Origin: Chitinophaga sp. Cy-1792
GTDB taxonomy: Bacteria > Bacteroidota > Bacteroidia > Chitinophagales > Chitinophagaceae
NCBI RefSeq assembly: GCF_011752935.1
Contig: NZ_VWWO01000001.1
Coordinates: forward strand, 1,178,001-1,242,000
Reading direction: 5' to 3'
DNA: 64,000 nt
The position numbers and the translations under genes were made by a program. The notes under the pieces were generated by a model, which was not told where the DNA came from, searched no databases, and worked only from the letters and a program-made list of their open reading frames with translations. Positions 52,021-61,622 of this stretch are shown here, in pieces. Every line of letters begins with the position of its first letter. Positions within the stretch are counted from its first letter, which is position 1.

Positions 52021-54705
52021 ATGAAAAACGCAAACCAGTCATTGCACCTGGTATGTGCCGGAGCTTTGTGTACCTGCGACAAAGCACTTAGTCCGGCCCC
52101 CATATCATTGCATGTAATCAGCAACAACAAGTATTTTATCCGGGACGCCAATGGGAAAAATGTCGCTACCACAGCAGATAACAACGTACTTGCGCTGAAT
52201 TTCTCGCTCTGCAGAATTCCGGACCCGAAGAACCCCGTTCCCTGTACCGCGCAGCTACAGTGGCAGCATTATTATAAACAGATGATATTGCCTGGGGGCG
52301 TATATCCGTTGACAGCCGATAGTGAGGCCAGCTGTGTCAAAGGAGGAACGATAAAACTGCAGCAACATGGCCAGCTGCCACCATATCCCGGTGATATGCC
52401 TGTGGCAGTACCGGGAAACAATGAGACTACAGCCCCCAAAGCACAACCGGAGGAAAAACAGACCCCTGAAACGCAACCAACAGCTACTGAGGCACCAGGC
52501 ACCGGGAAGTCTGAGGCAGATACCAGGCCTATCGCATTGATGTATGCATCATGGCGGGATGATAAAGGGAGTCTTAAAAAAGTAACCGGGTGGCATGAAA
52601 TATCGTATCTCCATCTGATGTTTTCAGGCATTACGACTATTGATGTTGAAGTGGAAATTGTAGCTACAGACATGCATCTGCAGCACTTTACTACCATTAT
52701 GTCTGCTACTGCGTTTCAATCAGCAGAGGGACGTATCATCGTCCCATTCCGCACAGATAAACTCCAAAGCGATTTACTGAAAGATGGCGACCTGCTATAT
52801 GCGCGTATCTATACGAATGGCATAGCTATCAAAGGCGCAAATGTATTGCAGCCCAGACGGCCATTGCTGTTTAAGGAACGCCCGGGAATCAGAACAGTCA
52901 GCTTTCATAGAGAAGGTAATGAATTGGTCACGGCCCATTATGGAGATACAATTACCTGTAAACTGGTGGCAGTCAACATGTGCAGAGAAACCATTGCGGT
53001 AAAGATAAAAAGACTGGAAAAGGCAAATGGTAAAGATCTGGAAAGACTTGACCGGACTATATTTCAAGGCACCTATACCTTTAACGATCACGGGTATATT
53101 GAATTTGAGTTCACTATTAAAAAAGAGTGGGAAAATGAATATGATGAAAGGGTGCAACGTTTTTATCTGGCCGTAAAATCACTTAACTGGTATGCCTGGT
53201 GGAAAACACTAAATGCCTTTCCGGTAATTGCTGCTCCGGAAAAGCAACGTAATAGCGCGGTGGTTATTAATGCTGCCGGTGCCGGGAAAGAACCTGTCCT
53301 GTGTGCAGCTTGCGAAGAAGAAATAACCATGACGCATATACGGAATATGGCCGTCAATAAAGATGGTAAGATGTTCCTGAAAGATGAGCATAAAATCAGG
53401 GAAGGGCTGGAAGTACTTAATCAGCACAGGGCGGCATTTCAGCTGGATACCTGTGCCCGCAAGGCGCACTTCCTGGCACAGATTGCGACTGAAACAAGGT
53501 TTCAGCAGCTGGAAGAGGGTTTCAACTATGCGGCCGATGTGTTGGTAAAGAAATTCAAACGGTTTAAAACCAATGAAGGAAGCCGCAGGGCCACGGCCTG
53601 GGGGCGTGCAGAAAATGATGATACACCAGTATCCAATGAGCATCAGCAGCAAATAGCCAATTGGGCATATGCCGGCATTAATGGCAATGGTGCCTATGAA
53701 ACTGCTGATGGGTGGAATTACCGTGGCCGCGGATTTATTCAGCTGACGGGCCGTGGCAATTATAAGCTCGCTGCCAGTCTGTACGCCAAATGGATGAATG
53801 CGGGTACTGTCGACTGGGAATCTTCGCCGGAACAGGTTTCCTCCAACGCCCGTCATGCCATGGCGGCGGCTATGATCTATTGGCGTTCTCATGCCCTTGC
53901 CTACCGGGCCGATTATGCCGATGGCTATGCGGTTGAAAGCGTAAGCCGACTTATCAATGCTGCCCTGGATAATATTGCAGAGCGGAAACGCTTTTTCAGG
54001 GAGGCTTGTAAGTCGCTGCAGGTAAGCAGTTGCAAACGCTACCAATCCCGGCAATGGCAGGAGCCCAACCAGGATACGATAGTGGTTATATCTGGTACCG
54101 CATCCGGTACTGGCAATGAGCATTATGTAAAGAAAAGTGGCAAAATAAATATAGATGCAACATGGCCGGTTTATGCCACACAGGTATACCGCCGGCTTTC
54201 GCTGGCGCAGTATAAACAACTGAAGGCAGCCAATAAGTTGCCTGCCCCGGACTATGCCACCTGGCTCACCAGGGATGGGCATGGCGAAACTTACGGAAAA
54301 CATGATGCCGCACGTTATGGATATATGAATGAATGTCCACCCGGTGAATATTACCTGAATCCGGGATTGTCTTCCCAGAAATACAGGATGTACCTCTCTG
54401 ATACAAAAGGTATTGGAAGTGCATCTGTTTCGGGGGCGGCCGGCGAACGTACAGGCATAGCGATTCATGGCGGCTGGCCTGTAGGAAGCATTGGCTGCCT
54501 GACCACCCATTCAAGAGGGTACTCTTTTCACGAAAATGCGTTGGTAAGAGAACTGTATGCCAATATCCCTGACCTGGATATTGTTGCCCAGCAGGATAAC
54601 GGCAGAACGGTCCGTGTAATCCTTGAACCACGGGAGGTAGATACCACTACCTGGAATGATCCTGCAGTAGGGAGCACAAAATGGACAGGTCATATTACTC
54701 ACTAA
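52021..54705 (+). CDS. PAAR-like (DUF4280) T6SS effector with GH19-like and L,D-transpeptidase-like domains
   Basis: An 894-residue protein. An N-terminal DUF4280 PAAR-like domain (residues 1-125, LHLVCAGALCTCDKALS, QLQWQHYYKQMILPGGVYPL) caps the spike. A Pro/Thr/Glu-rich linker follows, then a beta-rich middle region (about 165-410). A GH19/endolysin-like domain spans about 440-660 (AHFLAQIATETRFQQLEEGF with Glu491; NYRGRGFIQLTGRGNYKLAA). The C-terminal domain (about 685-880) carries IAIHGGWPVGSIGCLTTHS with His816 and Cys826 in an SxGC motif, the active-site pattern of L,D-transpeptidase (YkuD) folds. It likely attacks the peptidoglycan of target cells, both glycan and peptide parts. It lies 26 bp after vgrG. 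Confidence 0.88.
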   Translation: MKNANQSLHLVCAGALCTCDKALSPAPISLHVISNNKYFIRDANGKNVATTADNNVLALNFSLCRIPDPKNPVPCTAQLQWQHYYKQMILPGGVYPLTADSEASCVKGGTIKLQQHGQLPPYPGDMPVAVPGNNETTAPKAQPEEKQTPETQPTATEAPGTGKSEADTRPIALMYASWRDDKGSLKKVTGWHEISYLHLMFSGITTIDVEVEIVATDMHLQHFTTIMSATAFQSAEGRIIVPFRTDKLQSDLLKDGDLLYARIYTNGIAIKGANVLQPRRPLLFKERPGIRTVSFHREGNELVTAHYGDTITCKLVAVNMCRETIAVKIKRLEKANGKDLERLDRTIFQGTYTFNDHGYIEFEFTIKKEWENEYDERVQRFYLAVKSLNWYAWWKTLNAFPVIAAPEKQRNSAVVINAAGAGKEPVLCAACEEEITMTHIRNMAVNKDGKMFLKDEHKIREGLEVLNQHRAAFQLDTCARKAHFLAQIATETRFQQLEEGFNYAADVLVKKFKRFKTNEGSRRATAWGRAENDDTPVSNEHQQQIANWAYAGINGNGAYETADGWNYRGRGFIQLTGRGNYKLAASLYAKWMNAGTVDWESSPEQVSSNARHAMAAAMIYWRSHALAYRADYADGYAVESVSRLINAALDNIAERKRFFREACKSLQVSSCKRYQSRQWQEPNQDTIVVISGTASGTGNEHYVKKSGKINIDATWPVYATQVYRRLSLAQYKQLKAANKLPAPDYATWLTRDGHGETYGKHDAARYGYMNECPPGEYYLNPGLSSQKYRMYLSDTKGIGSASVSGAAGERTGIAIHGGWPVGSIGCLTTHSRGYSFHENALVRELYANIPDLDIVAQQDNGRTVRVILEPREVDTTTWNDPAVGSTKWTGHITH

Positions 54706-54719
54706 TTAATCATTGAATT

Positions 54720-55634
54720 ATGTTCAGCCAATCATTCAGCACAGTATTGTTGCTGTACTTTAAGTTCATCACTATACTACCCGTTATGCCGTTAAATAGC
54801 TTCATGGAAGAACCAGTAAATCAGCGTATCAGTAACAAGGAAACGCAGAAAATATGTAATAAGCTAAAGCTGCTGGGATACAAGTTCCCGGAGCCTGCAG
54901 CGTTTGAAAGGATCGTGCAGGAATTGGCTGGTATTTCACTGGCAGATAGTAAGTATAATGATATCAGGTTAATGCACACAAAAGAGCCTGGGAAAAGCGA
55001 TATATGGGCCGTTCGCAGTGCTCGGATCCTTATTCCGGATGAAGACCTGGAAAACTTTTGTGATACCTACGACGAACATCATCAGGTAATAGACATTCCA
55101 ATAAGCCAATGGAGCGAACGGTTCTTTCATTATCTGCTGGCTTTTAATCGTTTCCTGGTGTATAACGATACCAGCTTATTTCCTATGGTGAAATATCACT
55201 ATGGCGCAGCCTTGCAGAACATTTTTTTTGATCTCGGATATTCAATATCCCAACCGTTGAATAAATGGATGATCGCGGGTATCAGCGAAGACGCCGAAGG
55301 CAGGGCAGATTTTATCAGGACCATATATGGTTGGAACCAACAGGCCGGAAAACTAATGTTGCGTGAAAACAGGCTGTTGCTAATACAGGAGCTGAAACCT
55401 GCCTTGTTTGTGCATACCGTTAGTACCATTCAATATCTCCGAATGATGAAAGTGGCACCGCTGGAAATTGGAAAATTGATAAATGCAGCCATAGTAGCCG
55501 GTTTTACCGACTTCGTGGAAGACGTGTGTGAAGAGGATCAACCGCTTATACAGGAATTGGTAAAGGCAGATTTTAAGACCTGTCCTCTATTGAAATCGCT
55601 CATAGATGAAACTGATTATTCGTTTCGCCGATGA
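54720..55634 (+). CDS. Candidate immunity protein for the T6SS effector
   Basis: A 304-residue protein beginning 14 bp after the effector; no family recognised. The first 25 residues are hydrophobic (FSTVLLLYFKFITILPVMPL), which would place it in the envelope if the first ATG is used; starts at 54786 or 54804 would make it cytosolic. The rest is a helical, acidic protein (LIPDEDLENFCDTYDEHHQV, FVEDVCEEDQPLIQELVKAD). Immunity is inferred from position only; a T6SS adaptor is the main alternative. Confidence 0.65.
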   Translation: MFSQSFSTVLLLYFKFITILPVMPLNSFMEEPVNQRISNKETQKICNKLKLLGYKFPEPAAFERIVQELAGISLADSKYNDIRLMHTKEPGKSDIWAVRSARILIPDEDLENFCDTYDEHHQVIDIPISQWSERFFHYLLAFNRFLVYNDTSLFPMVKYHYGAALQNIFFDLGYSISQPLNKWMIAGISEDAEGRADFIRTIYGWNQQAGKLMLRENRLLLIQELKPALFVHTVSTIQYLRMMKVAPLEIGKLINAAIVAGFTDFVEDVCEEDQPLIQELVKADFKTCPLLKSLIDETDYSFRR

Positions 55635-55637
55635 GCA

Positions 55638-56204
55638 TCAGAATACGATACCTGCTGATATCAGATTCGCTGTAGGCTTGTCATCCGGAAACGACACCAC
55701 CGAATTATTGGCAGTAAAGCTGGCATATTTATAAGTGTAGCCACGGAATGTATAAGACGCAAATACACCTATATGGCCAAACAGGTAAGAAACGCCGGCG
55801 CCGACACCATAGAATAGCTTCCCGGTTTTCTGATAATTCGTAGTGGCCGGATTGCCATTATTATCGGAATAATGATACTGGTACGTAACCCGATAGTTGT
55901 TGTATCCAAATTGACCATTGATGAACGGTTCAAATTTTCCAAATGGATACCTGGCTTTCAGGTCTATGAATGTAGGAATCAGCAGGTGGTCCTCAAAGGA
56001 GGTGAATTCTACCCCAAGGCCGGCAGCAAGATATTTGTTGAATCCATAGTCATAGGTTATACCGCCGCCAAATTTATCCTGGTGAAGCATACCGTAGACA
56101 TATCCCCTGCTAAGGTTTTTCCAGCGGGGAGGATTGAATTCTGAATCCTGCGCCTGAAGCCGCAACGGGAAGTATATAAGTAGTAGTAAGAGGAGCTTTT
56201 TCAT
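55638..56204 (-). CDS. Outer-membrane beta-barrel protein
   Basis: A 188-residue protein with a signal peptide (LLLLLLIYFPLRLQAQ), then alternating amphipathic strands (GGGITYDYGFNKYLAAGLGV, FEPFINGQFGYNNYRVTYQY, YGVGAGVSYLFGHIGVFASY, TANLISAGIVF) ending in aromatic F. A small eight-strand barrel of OmpW/OmpA-like type. Function unknown. It converges with the T6SS immunity candidate. Confidence 0.8.
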   Translation of the reverse strand: MKKLLLLLLIYFPLRLQAQDSEFNPPRWKNLSRGYVYGMLHQDKFGGGITYDYGFNKYLAAGLGVEFTSFEDHLLIPTFIDLKARYPFGKFEPFINGQFGYNNYRVTYQYHYSDNNGNPATTNYQKTGKLFYGVGAGVSYLFGHIGVFASYTFRGYTYKYASFTANNSVVSFPDDKPTANLISAGIVF

Positions 56205-56351
56205 GTAATAGTATTAGAAAGTTCTATACTCTACTAACAATCTGAAAGGTAAAGAGTTCTGTATCTTTTTCCGGAATAACCGGCTTTAAGTCCGGTGGTT
56301 AGGTCAACCTGTATATAAACCATTAGTTTGGCATAGCGGCCTGACTGGATT

Positions 56352-57443
56352 TTAAGGCTGACTGGTACCTGTTGACAGCAATGTTTTATTGTTGAGTATT
56401 GTTAGCACAACTCCATGCAGATCATTGAAAAATGCATCTTTATTCCGGCTATTGCATAACAGTACGACATTGACGCCATTACGGGAGCTCCATATTTCGC
56501 TGGCAGTACCTGGAATTGAGCCGGCATGTCCCCGGTTTCCGGCGCCATCTATAAGCCAGCCGCAGCCATAGCCGGGATTAGCCTCGGAACCTTTTGTCAT
56601 TGTGGTAATGGATGCAGCTGTAAGCACATCCGGTGCTGTATCGAAACCATCAATAGCCAGCAGGAATTTGGCCAGATCCTTAGCGGAAGTGATCCAGCCA
56701 CCGGCGGCCTCTAACCGCGAAACATTGGTAACATAGGCTAAGCCAGGCCAGTTATCATAATAGGCGACCTCCGCAGGCAAACGTGTAACCTTGCTGTTGC
56801 TGCCTATATGCATGTCGTTTATACCTACGGGATGAAGCAGGTGCTCCTGTATATATCCTTCGTAAGTCATACCGCTTACGCTGGCAATAACGCGTCCCAG
56901 GAGGCAGTAACCAAAGTTGGAATACATATACATCACTCCTGGCTTGTATTTTAATGTACTGCTGGCTAATATATGAGGTATCAGGGAGTCTATAGGTAGT
57001 GTGGGTAGAAGTGCCATGGGATCATTGCCGGCGCTGTTGGGCCATCCGCCAGCCGTATGGTGTAGCAGCTGATCCACGGTGATATCCAGGATGGAAGAAT
57101 CATACCCGTTACGAAGGTAGCGCGTGCCAAGTAAACCGTGCTCGCCGAAAATCTTATCATTTAGCTGAAGTTTGCCTTCTTCCGCAAGCTTCAGTATAGC
57201 CGCCGCAGTGATACATTTGGATACGCTGGCAATACGAAAAAGACTGTTTGTAGTAACAGGTGTGCTGTCTTCTCTTACGGCAAACCCATATCCTTTACTA
57301 TAAACCATTTTACCCTGATAGGTTACGGCTACGGACATTCCGGGAATATTATATTGCTGCATGAACTTTTGAATAGTGCTATCAATTTGCGGATTAGCAA
57401 AAGTTCCCTGAAAGCAGCTGAGTAATATTAGCAGACTTTTCAT
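56352..57443 (-). CDS. Serine hydrolase, beta-lactamase class C family, secreted
   Basis: A 363-residue protein with a signal peptide (LLILLSCFQGTFA). Active-site S-x-x-K is SVSK at 73-76 (FRIASVSKCITAAAILKLAE), second motif YSN in MYMYSNFGYCLLGRVIASVS, third box HAG in GNRGHAGSIPGTASEIW. These correspond to PBP4/EstB-like D-aminopeptidase/esterase enzymes more than to AmpC. Not related closely to the enzyme at 47162. Single gene. Confidence 0.9.
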   Translation of the reverse strand: MKSLLILLSCFQGTFANPQIDSTIQKFMQQYNIPGMSVAVTYQGKMVYSKGYGFAVREDSTPVTTNSLFRIASVSKCITAAAILKLAEEGKLQLNDKIFGEHGLLGTRYLRNGYDSSILDITVDQLLHHTAGGWPNSAGNDPMALLPTLPIDSLIPHILASSTLKYKPGVMYMYSNFGYCLLGRVIASVSGMTYEGYIQEHLLHPVGINDMHIGSNSKVTRLPAEVAYYDNWPGLAYVTNVSRLEAAGGWITSAKDLAKFLLAIDGFDTAPDVLTAASITTMTKGSEANPGYGCGWLIDGAGNRGHAGSIPGTASEIWSSRNGVNVVLLCNSRNKDAFFNDLHGVVLTILNNKTLLSTGTSQP

Positions 57444-57498
57444 TAATTAGGCGATCCTGGTTCCGGGATTTGGAAGGAATTAGTGGTGGAAGATGTAG

Positions 57499-58281
57499 TT
57501 AAAAAGTTTGCCGCTTCTCCATTTCAGGGAGTGCCGCATCCAGCCGCTTAGCCAGCTCAGGAAGCTTAATAGTAGGGACTGCAGGAAACAGGTGGTGTTC
57601 CAGGTGATAGAACATACTGAAAGTAAGCCAGTTTTTCCAGCGACTACGCTGGGTACGGGCCAATTCCGGCGTTTCGTGTGTGTCGTGGTGAACCGTCCAT
57701 ACCGCAAAGAAAGCCATCAGCAACTCACCAACCAGCATCACGATCATATGATATATCAGGAAGGGGATTTTCAGGTAGATAATAATAGCCGCCATTACCA
57801 GTATAGAAATGATTTCAATCCATACATTCCGGACATAATTTTTGTTACCATGCTTAATCGTTACCTTATGAATCAGGAACATATGAATGGGACCATACAA
57901 AATGGCGCCATACCAGGTCATACCGGCCGCTTTTCCTTCATAGTCCTGGTCAGACAAACAGTACTTATGATGCCGGATATGATTGAACTTCACCGCATGA
58001 ATGGCAGTCATCATGGAAAGACTATTCAGGTACAGGGAAAGCCAGGTAAGAAATTTACTGGTGCCCAGGGAATTATGGAACCCGTTATGCACCTGCCTTA
58101 ACGCGGTTAGAAAATAAAAAGCGGAGAATGGCAATGCAACCAGGTAGTAACCTTTCCATGCCAGGAACCAGGATGCTAAAAGCCAGGGGAGGGAAATGTT
58201 GTTTTCAATTAACATCTCCTTAGTGGAAAGATGCTTCAAGTCTTTCCATGCTACTTTACTGAGGATTTCCTGTTGCGTCAT
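57499..58281 (-). CDS. Membrane fatty acid desaturase
   Basis: A 260-residue protein. Three histidine boxes for the di-iron site are present: HNGFHNSLG, HIRHHKYCLSD and HHLEHHLFPAVP, with HHDTHE between the last two. Four hydrophobic helices separate them (LLASWFLAWKGYYLVALPF, IIYLKIPFLIYHMIVMLVGE). It introduces a double bond or hydroxyl into a lipid acyl chain; the substrate cannot be told. A minus-strand terminator at 58414 separates it from the upstream genes. Confidence 0.9.
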   Translation of the reverse strand: MTQQEILSKVAWKDLKHLSTKEMLIENNISLPWLLASWFLAWKGYYLVALPFSAFYFLTALRQVHNGFHNSLGTSKFLTWLSLYLNSLSMMTAIHAVKFNHIRHHKYCLSDQDYEGKAAGMTWYGAILYGPIHMFLIHKVTIKHGNKNYVRNVWIEIISILVMAAIIIYLKIPFLIYHMIVMLVGELLMAFFAVWTVHHDTHETPELARTQRSRWKNWLTFSMFYHLEHHLFPAVPTIKLPELAKRLDAALPEMEKRQTF

Positions 58282-58413
58282 AGGGTGGATTTTACGACCA
58301 TGTAAAAGTACTGGCAGGTGCGATGAAAAACAAAAACTATTTATAAACTTGAAAACTATGCGGACGCGGGTTCCTGGCTATAAGTGCAGCATAACAGGGG
58401 CTCATCATACATA

Positions 58414-58457
58414 TGAAAAATAAAACAGACCACACCGTTATACGTTGTATGGCCTGT
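58414..58457 (-). terminator. Terminator downstream of the VOC gene (minus strand)
   Basis: Read on the minus strand, ACAGGCCATAC pairs with GTGTGGTCTGT (two G-U pairs) and runs into TTTATTTTT. Confidence 0.75.
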
Positions 58458-58531
58458 TGCTGTTATTTATCTGAAATGTTAGTAAATGGCGACTACTATT
58501 TGGAGCCCCCATTAATCAGGGTATCAACCTT

Positions 58532-58942
58532 TTACGATTCGGCGTGTAGCCCTACCCGGTTGCCTTCCGGATCAAGAATGATAGCGATGAATCCTGCTGG
58601 AATAGGCGTCCGGGGAAGGACGATCTTCCCTCCTGCTGCTATTACCTTTCCAAGAACTTTATCCAGCGAAGGACTGGCATTGAGATATACGGTTGTCCCG
58701 TTTTCAGAAGGCTTGTTATTAGATGATTTCGATAAAACACCGGTAACCCTTCCGGAAGTAGCCTGCACCACAGCAGGATCATAGGGGAAAAACACCGCTT
58801 CATTTTCGCCATCTTTACGCGTCGTCATTTCAATATCCAGAATGGTTTCATAAAATATCTTAGCGCTTGCTATATCCGATACAGGTATCTCGAACCAGGT
58901 AATTACATTGGTGGTTGCATCAATTTTTTTCAGTAGACTCAT
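58532..58942 (-). CDS. VOC (glyoxalase/bleomycin-resistance) family protein
   Basis: A protein of 136 residues from ATG 58942 (MSLLKKIDATTNVITWFEIP); an upstream ATG at 58981 is less likely. VOC fold: VSDIASAKIFYETILDIEMT, VYLNASPSLDKVLGKVIAAG, IPAGFIAIILDPEGNRVGLH. Typical metal ligands (Glu/His) cannot be fixed without alignment. Small-molecule isomerase, dioxygenase or binding protein. It lies 66 bp after the Crp/Fnr regulator and is probably its target or operon partner. Confidence 0.9.
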   Translation of the reverse strand: MSLLKKIDATTNVITWFEIPVSDIASAKIFYETILDIEMTTRKDGENEAVFFPYDPAVVQATSGRVTGVLSKSSNNKPSENGTTVYLNASPSLDKVLGKVIAAGGKIVLPRTPIPAGFIAIILDPEGNRVGLHAES

Positions 58943-59008
58943 ATACTTTTGTTTGATGCAAAGTTGAGTAATGTAGTTCAACCCAACCTGTGACGATCGT
59001 CACAAAAG

Positions 59009-59584
59009 TTATCGTATTGCCCTGCGTTTTCTTATCCGGCTCAACGTTTCGCGTGCTACACCCAGAAACGAGGCTAGCTGCGATAAGGAGACTCTTTGTA
59101 GTATCTCCGGATGGTGGTTTTCAAGGTATATAAGTCGCTCCTCCGCAGAATATAGCTGAAATAGTTTTGAGAACTCTTCCTGTATAGATGCAAACCGACG
59201 TATACAGAGCCGGCCGAGCAACTCAATTTCTTTATTGCCATTGGAAATCTCAAACAATTTATCCCTATCGAAACAGATGGCTGTCGTAGGCTCAGTAACA
59301 ATTATACTATACGCTGATTTATCGCCATTGCCCAGACTGGTAATATTGGTAACAATCTGACCTTCGAAAAAAAAACCGGTATTTTTCTCTATACCATCCA
59401 TGTCATAAAAGCTCCGGCAAGCCCCTTTTTCAATAAAATACAGGGATTTACATACTTCACCAGCTTTCAGCAAAAAGTCATTCTTTTTGTAGGTATGCGT
59501 AGTCAGGGCGGGCTGCAACTGATGCCATGCATCATCACTGAAAGTATTGCTCAGACTGCGAAGAAAAGCTAATAACATACGCAT
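59009..59584 (-). CDS. Crp/Fnr-family transcriptional regulator
   Basis: A 191-residue protein with a cNMP-binding-type domain (YKKNDFLLKAGEVCKSLYFI, EKGACRSFYDMDGIEKNTGF) and a C-terminal helix-turn-helix (VSLSQLASFLGVARETLSRI). It lacks the full set of FNR cysteines, so an Fe-S sensor is unlikely. Regulators of this subgroup often control nearby small metabolic genes in Bacteroidota; the VOC gene follows. Confidence 0.92.
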   Translation of the reverse strand: MRMLLAFLRSLSNTFSDDAWHQLQPALTTHTYKKNDFLLKAGEVCKSLYFIEKGACRSFYDMDGIEKNTGFFFEGQIVTNITSLGNGDKSAYSIIVTEPTTAICFDRDKLFEISNGNKEIELLGRLCIRRFASIQEEFSKLFQLYSAEERLIYLENHHPEILQRVSLSQLASFLGVARETLSRIRKRRAIR

Positions 59585-59614
59585 GGTTGTGGAAAAGGTG
59601 ATTGGTATAAAGAT

Positions 59615-59645
59615 ACAAAAAAGCCCTCCGACTGGATCGGAGGGC
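59615..59645 (-). terminator. Terminator after the large secreted protein
   Basis: On the minus strand GCCCTCCGA pairs with TCGGAGGGC, followed by six T. It ends the gene at 59668-61407. Confidence 0.8.
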
Positions 59646-59667
59646 CCTGAAAGTTATATAGATATGC

Positions 59668-61407
59668 TTAGTTAATGCTGATCTTAGCTACAGCAATTTT
59701 TGTTTTTCCAAGCCATCTGTCCGACTTTCCTACCATATACATATCATTTCCAATAACAGCTCCCAGACGCGGCATTGCAGTAGGGACTTCTTTATTGGAG
59801 AAGAATGTTTTACGGTTAAATGTACCGGTAGTAGCGTCCAGGTCTAAAACATAACAATCTGTTTTGCTAAAGCGCATAGTGGTTTTGGCCTTTTGTCCTG
59901 CCTGTACTACACTCGCATTTTTGGTATTGTCATTGAATAAGATGTGAATCTTATTGCCAGATTGCACAGCGCCAAAACCGGAATAGAAAGGTCTGTTGCC
60001 ATCATTGAAATAGCTGTAGCTATAGCTTAGGCCACCGATACCAATACCACTGGTAGCACCAGCTATTACCTCACGCTGTGTTTTAGGAAGTACCTGTAAC
60101 CATCCTATATTGCCGGCGGCATCTATTTTACACATCATCAGGTCACCGCAAATATAGTTGGAATTGGCAGTGGTGCGGCTGCTGCCCATCATGCCGGTTA
60201 CGCCACTGTAGGTCGTAGTGGTAGAGTAAGTGATGTAATGGTGGTAGTATTCCGCCAGAATCACCAGACCACCGTCTGGGGTATAGAAAATATTTCTGAA
60301 CTGCATGTACTTGGAGAAACCTTCTCCTTCGTCTTTCATTTTATTCAGACTTTGACGCATTTTTCTTTCTTCTTTGCTTTCCTCTTTGTCGTCGTCATCA
60401 TCATTATCATCGCTATCCTGGTTGCCGGACAACATGGCAGTATTGATGGTTTTGTCGCTGGTAGATAACACCGTTCCATTGTTTATATCGATGCGTTGTA
60501 CCAGTAACCCATCAAATTTTTTCCCTCTTTTCTCGTTGGAATAGAAGGCTGCCAGTACTAGGTCTTTACTTTTTTCCTGTGTTAACTTAGTGCTAATCAG
60601 CCATTTACCATTGATGGCCGTATTCACTTCTGTCTGTTGTTTTCCTTTCTCGTCGTAGATACGGATGTTATAGTTCGCGAAATCGAGGAATTTAGCTTTT
60701 TTCCTTTTTCCTTCTTCATACTCGTACATACGACCAACCAGTACAATACGCTTGTCGGAGGTATACAGTACATCCTCTAATTCATACTTGTCATGTTCGA
60801 ACTCATTGGAAAGCGTCACAGGTTTGGAAGTAGTTTTCAGGTTTTTGCCAAGTTCCTGGATCATGTAGGCATTCTTTTCTTTTCCTTCCAGGCTGCTAAC
60901 GATAATAACCTTTGAACTATCGGCGCTATAGGTAATCTTAAAGTTGATGTCATCGCTTTTAGATTCCTGCTGATAAGTGGCTACCTGCTTCCATTCGCCG
61001 GTTAACTCACCGGTTTTTTTATCAATGGCAGAAGCAAAAATGGCTAGCTGTTTATCGCGTTTGCTATATTCCGATGAGAACATGTAAATTTTGTCATCAA
61101 ACGGAAGGAATTGTTCAAACTCTTTTCCTCTTAATTCCTTGTTGAAATCATTGCGATAAACTTCTTTTAAATCATTATCTACTTTTACAAGTGTAGCAGA
61201 GCCTCTCTTTGAAGTGACAACAAAGTAGCTCTTCGTGATATCATGACTTTCTTCAAGATAAGCGCCGGTCTTATCTACGGCTACTACTTTCAGATCAGAG
61301 GTGCCTTTTTTAAGATTGAAGTCTTCTCCCCAGGTGACAGCGGGTTTCTGGGCATAGGTAGTGAGGCTAAACAAAGCCAGACTAAGGGACAGATAAATGG
61401 TTCTCAT
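59668..61407 (-). CDS. Secreted DUF6770-like protein
   Basis: A 579-residue protein with a signal peptide (LSLSLALFSLTTYAQ). The N-terminal and C-terminal parts read like a beta-propeller (YDEKGKQQTEVNTAINGKWL, YTPDGGLVILAEYYHHY, DLMMCKIDAAGNIGWLQVLP). A highly acidic stretch lies in the middle (SDDNDDDDDKEESKEERK, about residue 325-345), likely a flexible loop. The family name DUF6770 is my recollection and not certain. Stand-alone gene with its own terminator. Confidence 0.75.
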   Translation of the reverse strand: MRTIYLSLSLALFSLTTYAQKPAVTWGEDFNLKKGTSDLKVVAVDKTGAYLEESHDITKSYFVVTSKRGSATLVKVDNDLKEVYRNDFNKELRGKEFEQFLPFDDKIYMFSSEYSKRDKQLAIFASAIDKKTGELTGEWKQVATYQQESKSDDINFKITYSADSSKVIIVSSLEGKEKNAYMIQELGKNLKTTSKPVTLSNEFEHDKYELEDVLYTSDKRIVLVGRMYEYEEGKRKKAKFLDFANYNIRIYDEKGKQQTEVNTAINGKWLISTKLTQEKSKDLVLAAFYSNEKRGKKFDGLLVQRIDINNGTVLSTSDKTINTAMLSGNQDSDDNDDDDDKEESKEERKMRQSLNKMKDEGEGFSKYMQFRNIFYTPDGGLVILAEYYHHYITYSTTTTYSGVTGMMGSSRTTANSNYICGDLMMCKIDAAGNIGWLQVLPKTQREVIAGATSGIGIGGLSYSYSYFNDGNRPFYSGFGAVQSGNKIHILFNDNTKNASVVQAGQKAKTTMRFSKTDCYVLDLDATTGTFNRKTFFSNKEVPTAMPRLGAVIGNDMYMVGKSDRWLGKTKIAVAKISIN

Positions 61408-61622
61408 TTAGTTACTCTTTGGTATAATATAATTGTTGGTATAGGATATTGGGTGTTTAATTATCAGAGCACAATATTAGTGGATTATAATAAGATTTTT
61501 ATCTAGAGAAGTTTAGAAATAAAGGAGTTACGGCTAATGAGGATATTGTCAGAAAGTAATACATTGCAGGATAGAATTGACCCGAAAAGTGAAAAATCCT
61601 GATTATTAAACCTGATATACCT

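Noticed and set aside
53209..54510. Long antisense open frame (433 codons) inside the T6SS effector gene
   Set aside because: It lies wholly within a well-supported gene with clear domains, has no recognisable motifs and reads as the complement of GC-biased codons.
60370..60420. Apparent short tandem repeat rich in GTC/ATC triplets
   Set aside because: It encodes the acidic Asp/Glu loop of the secreted protein with mixed codons, so it is coding low complexity and not a microsatellite.
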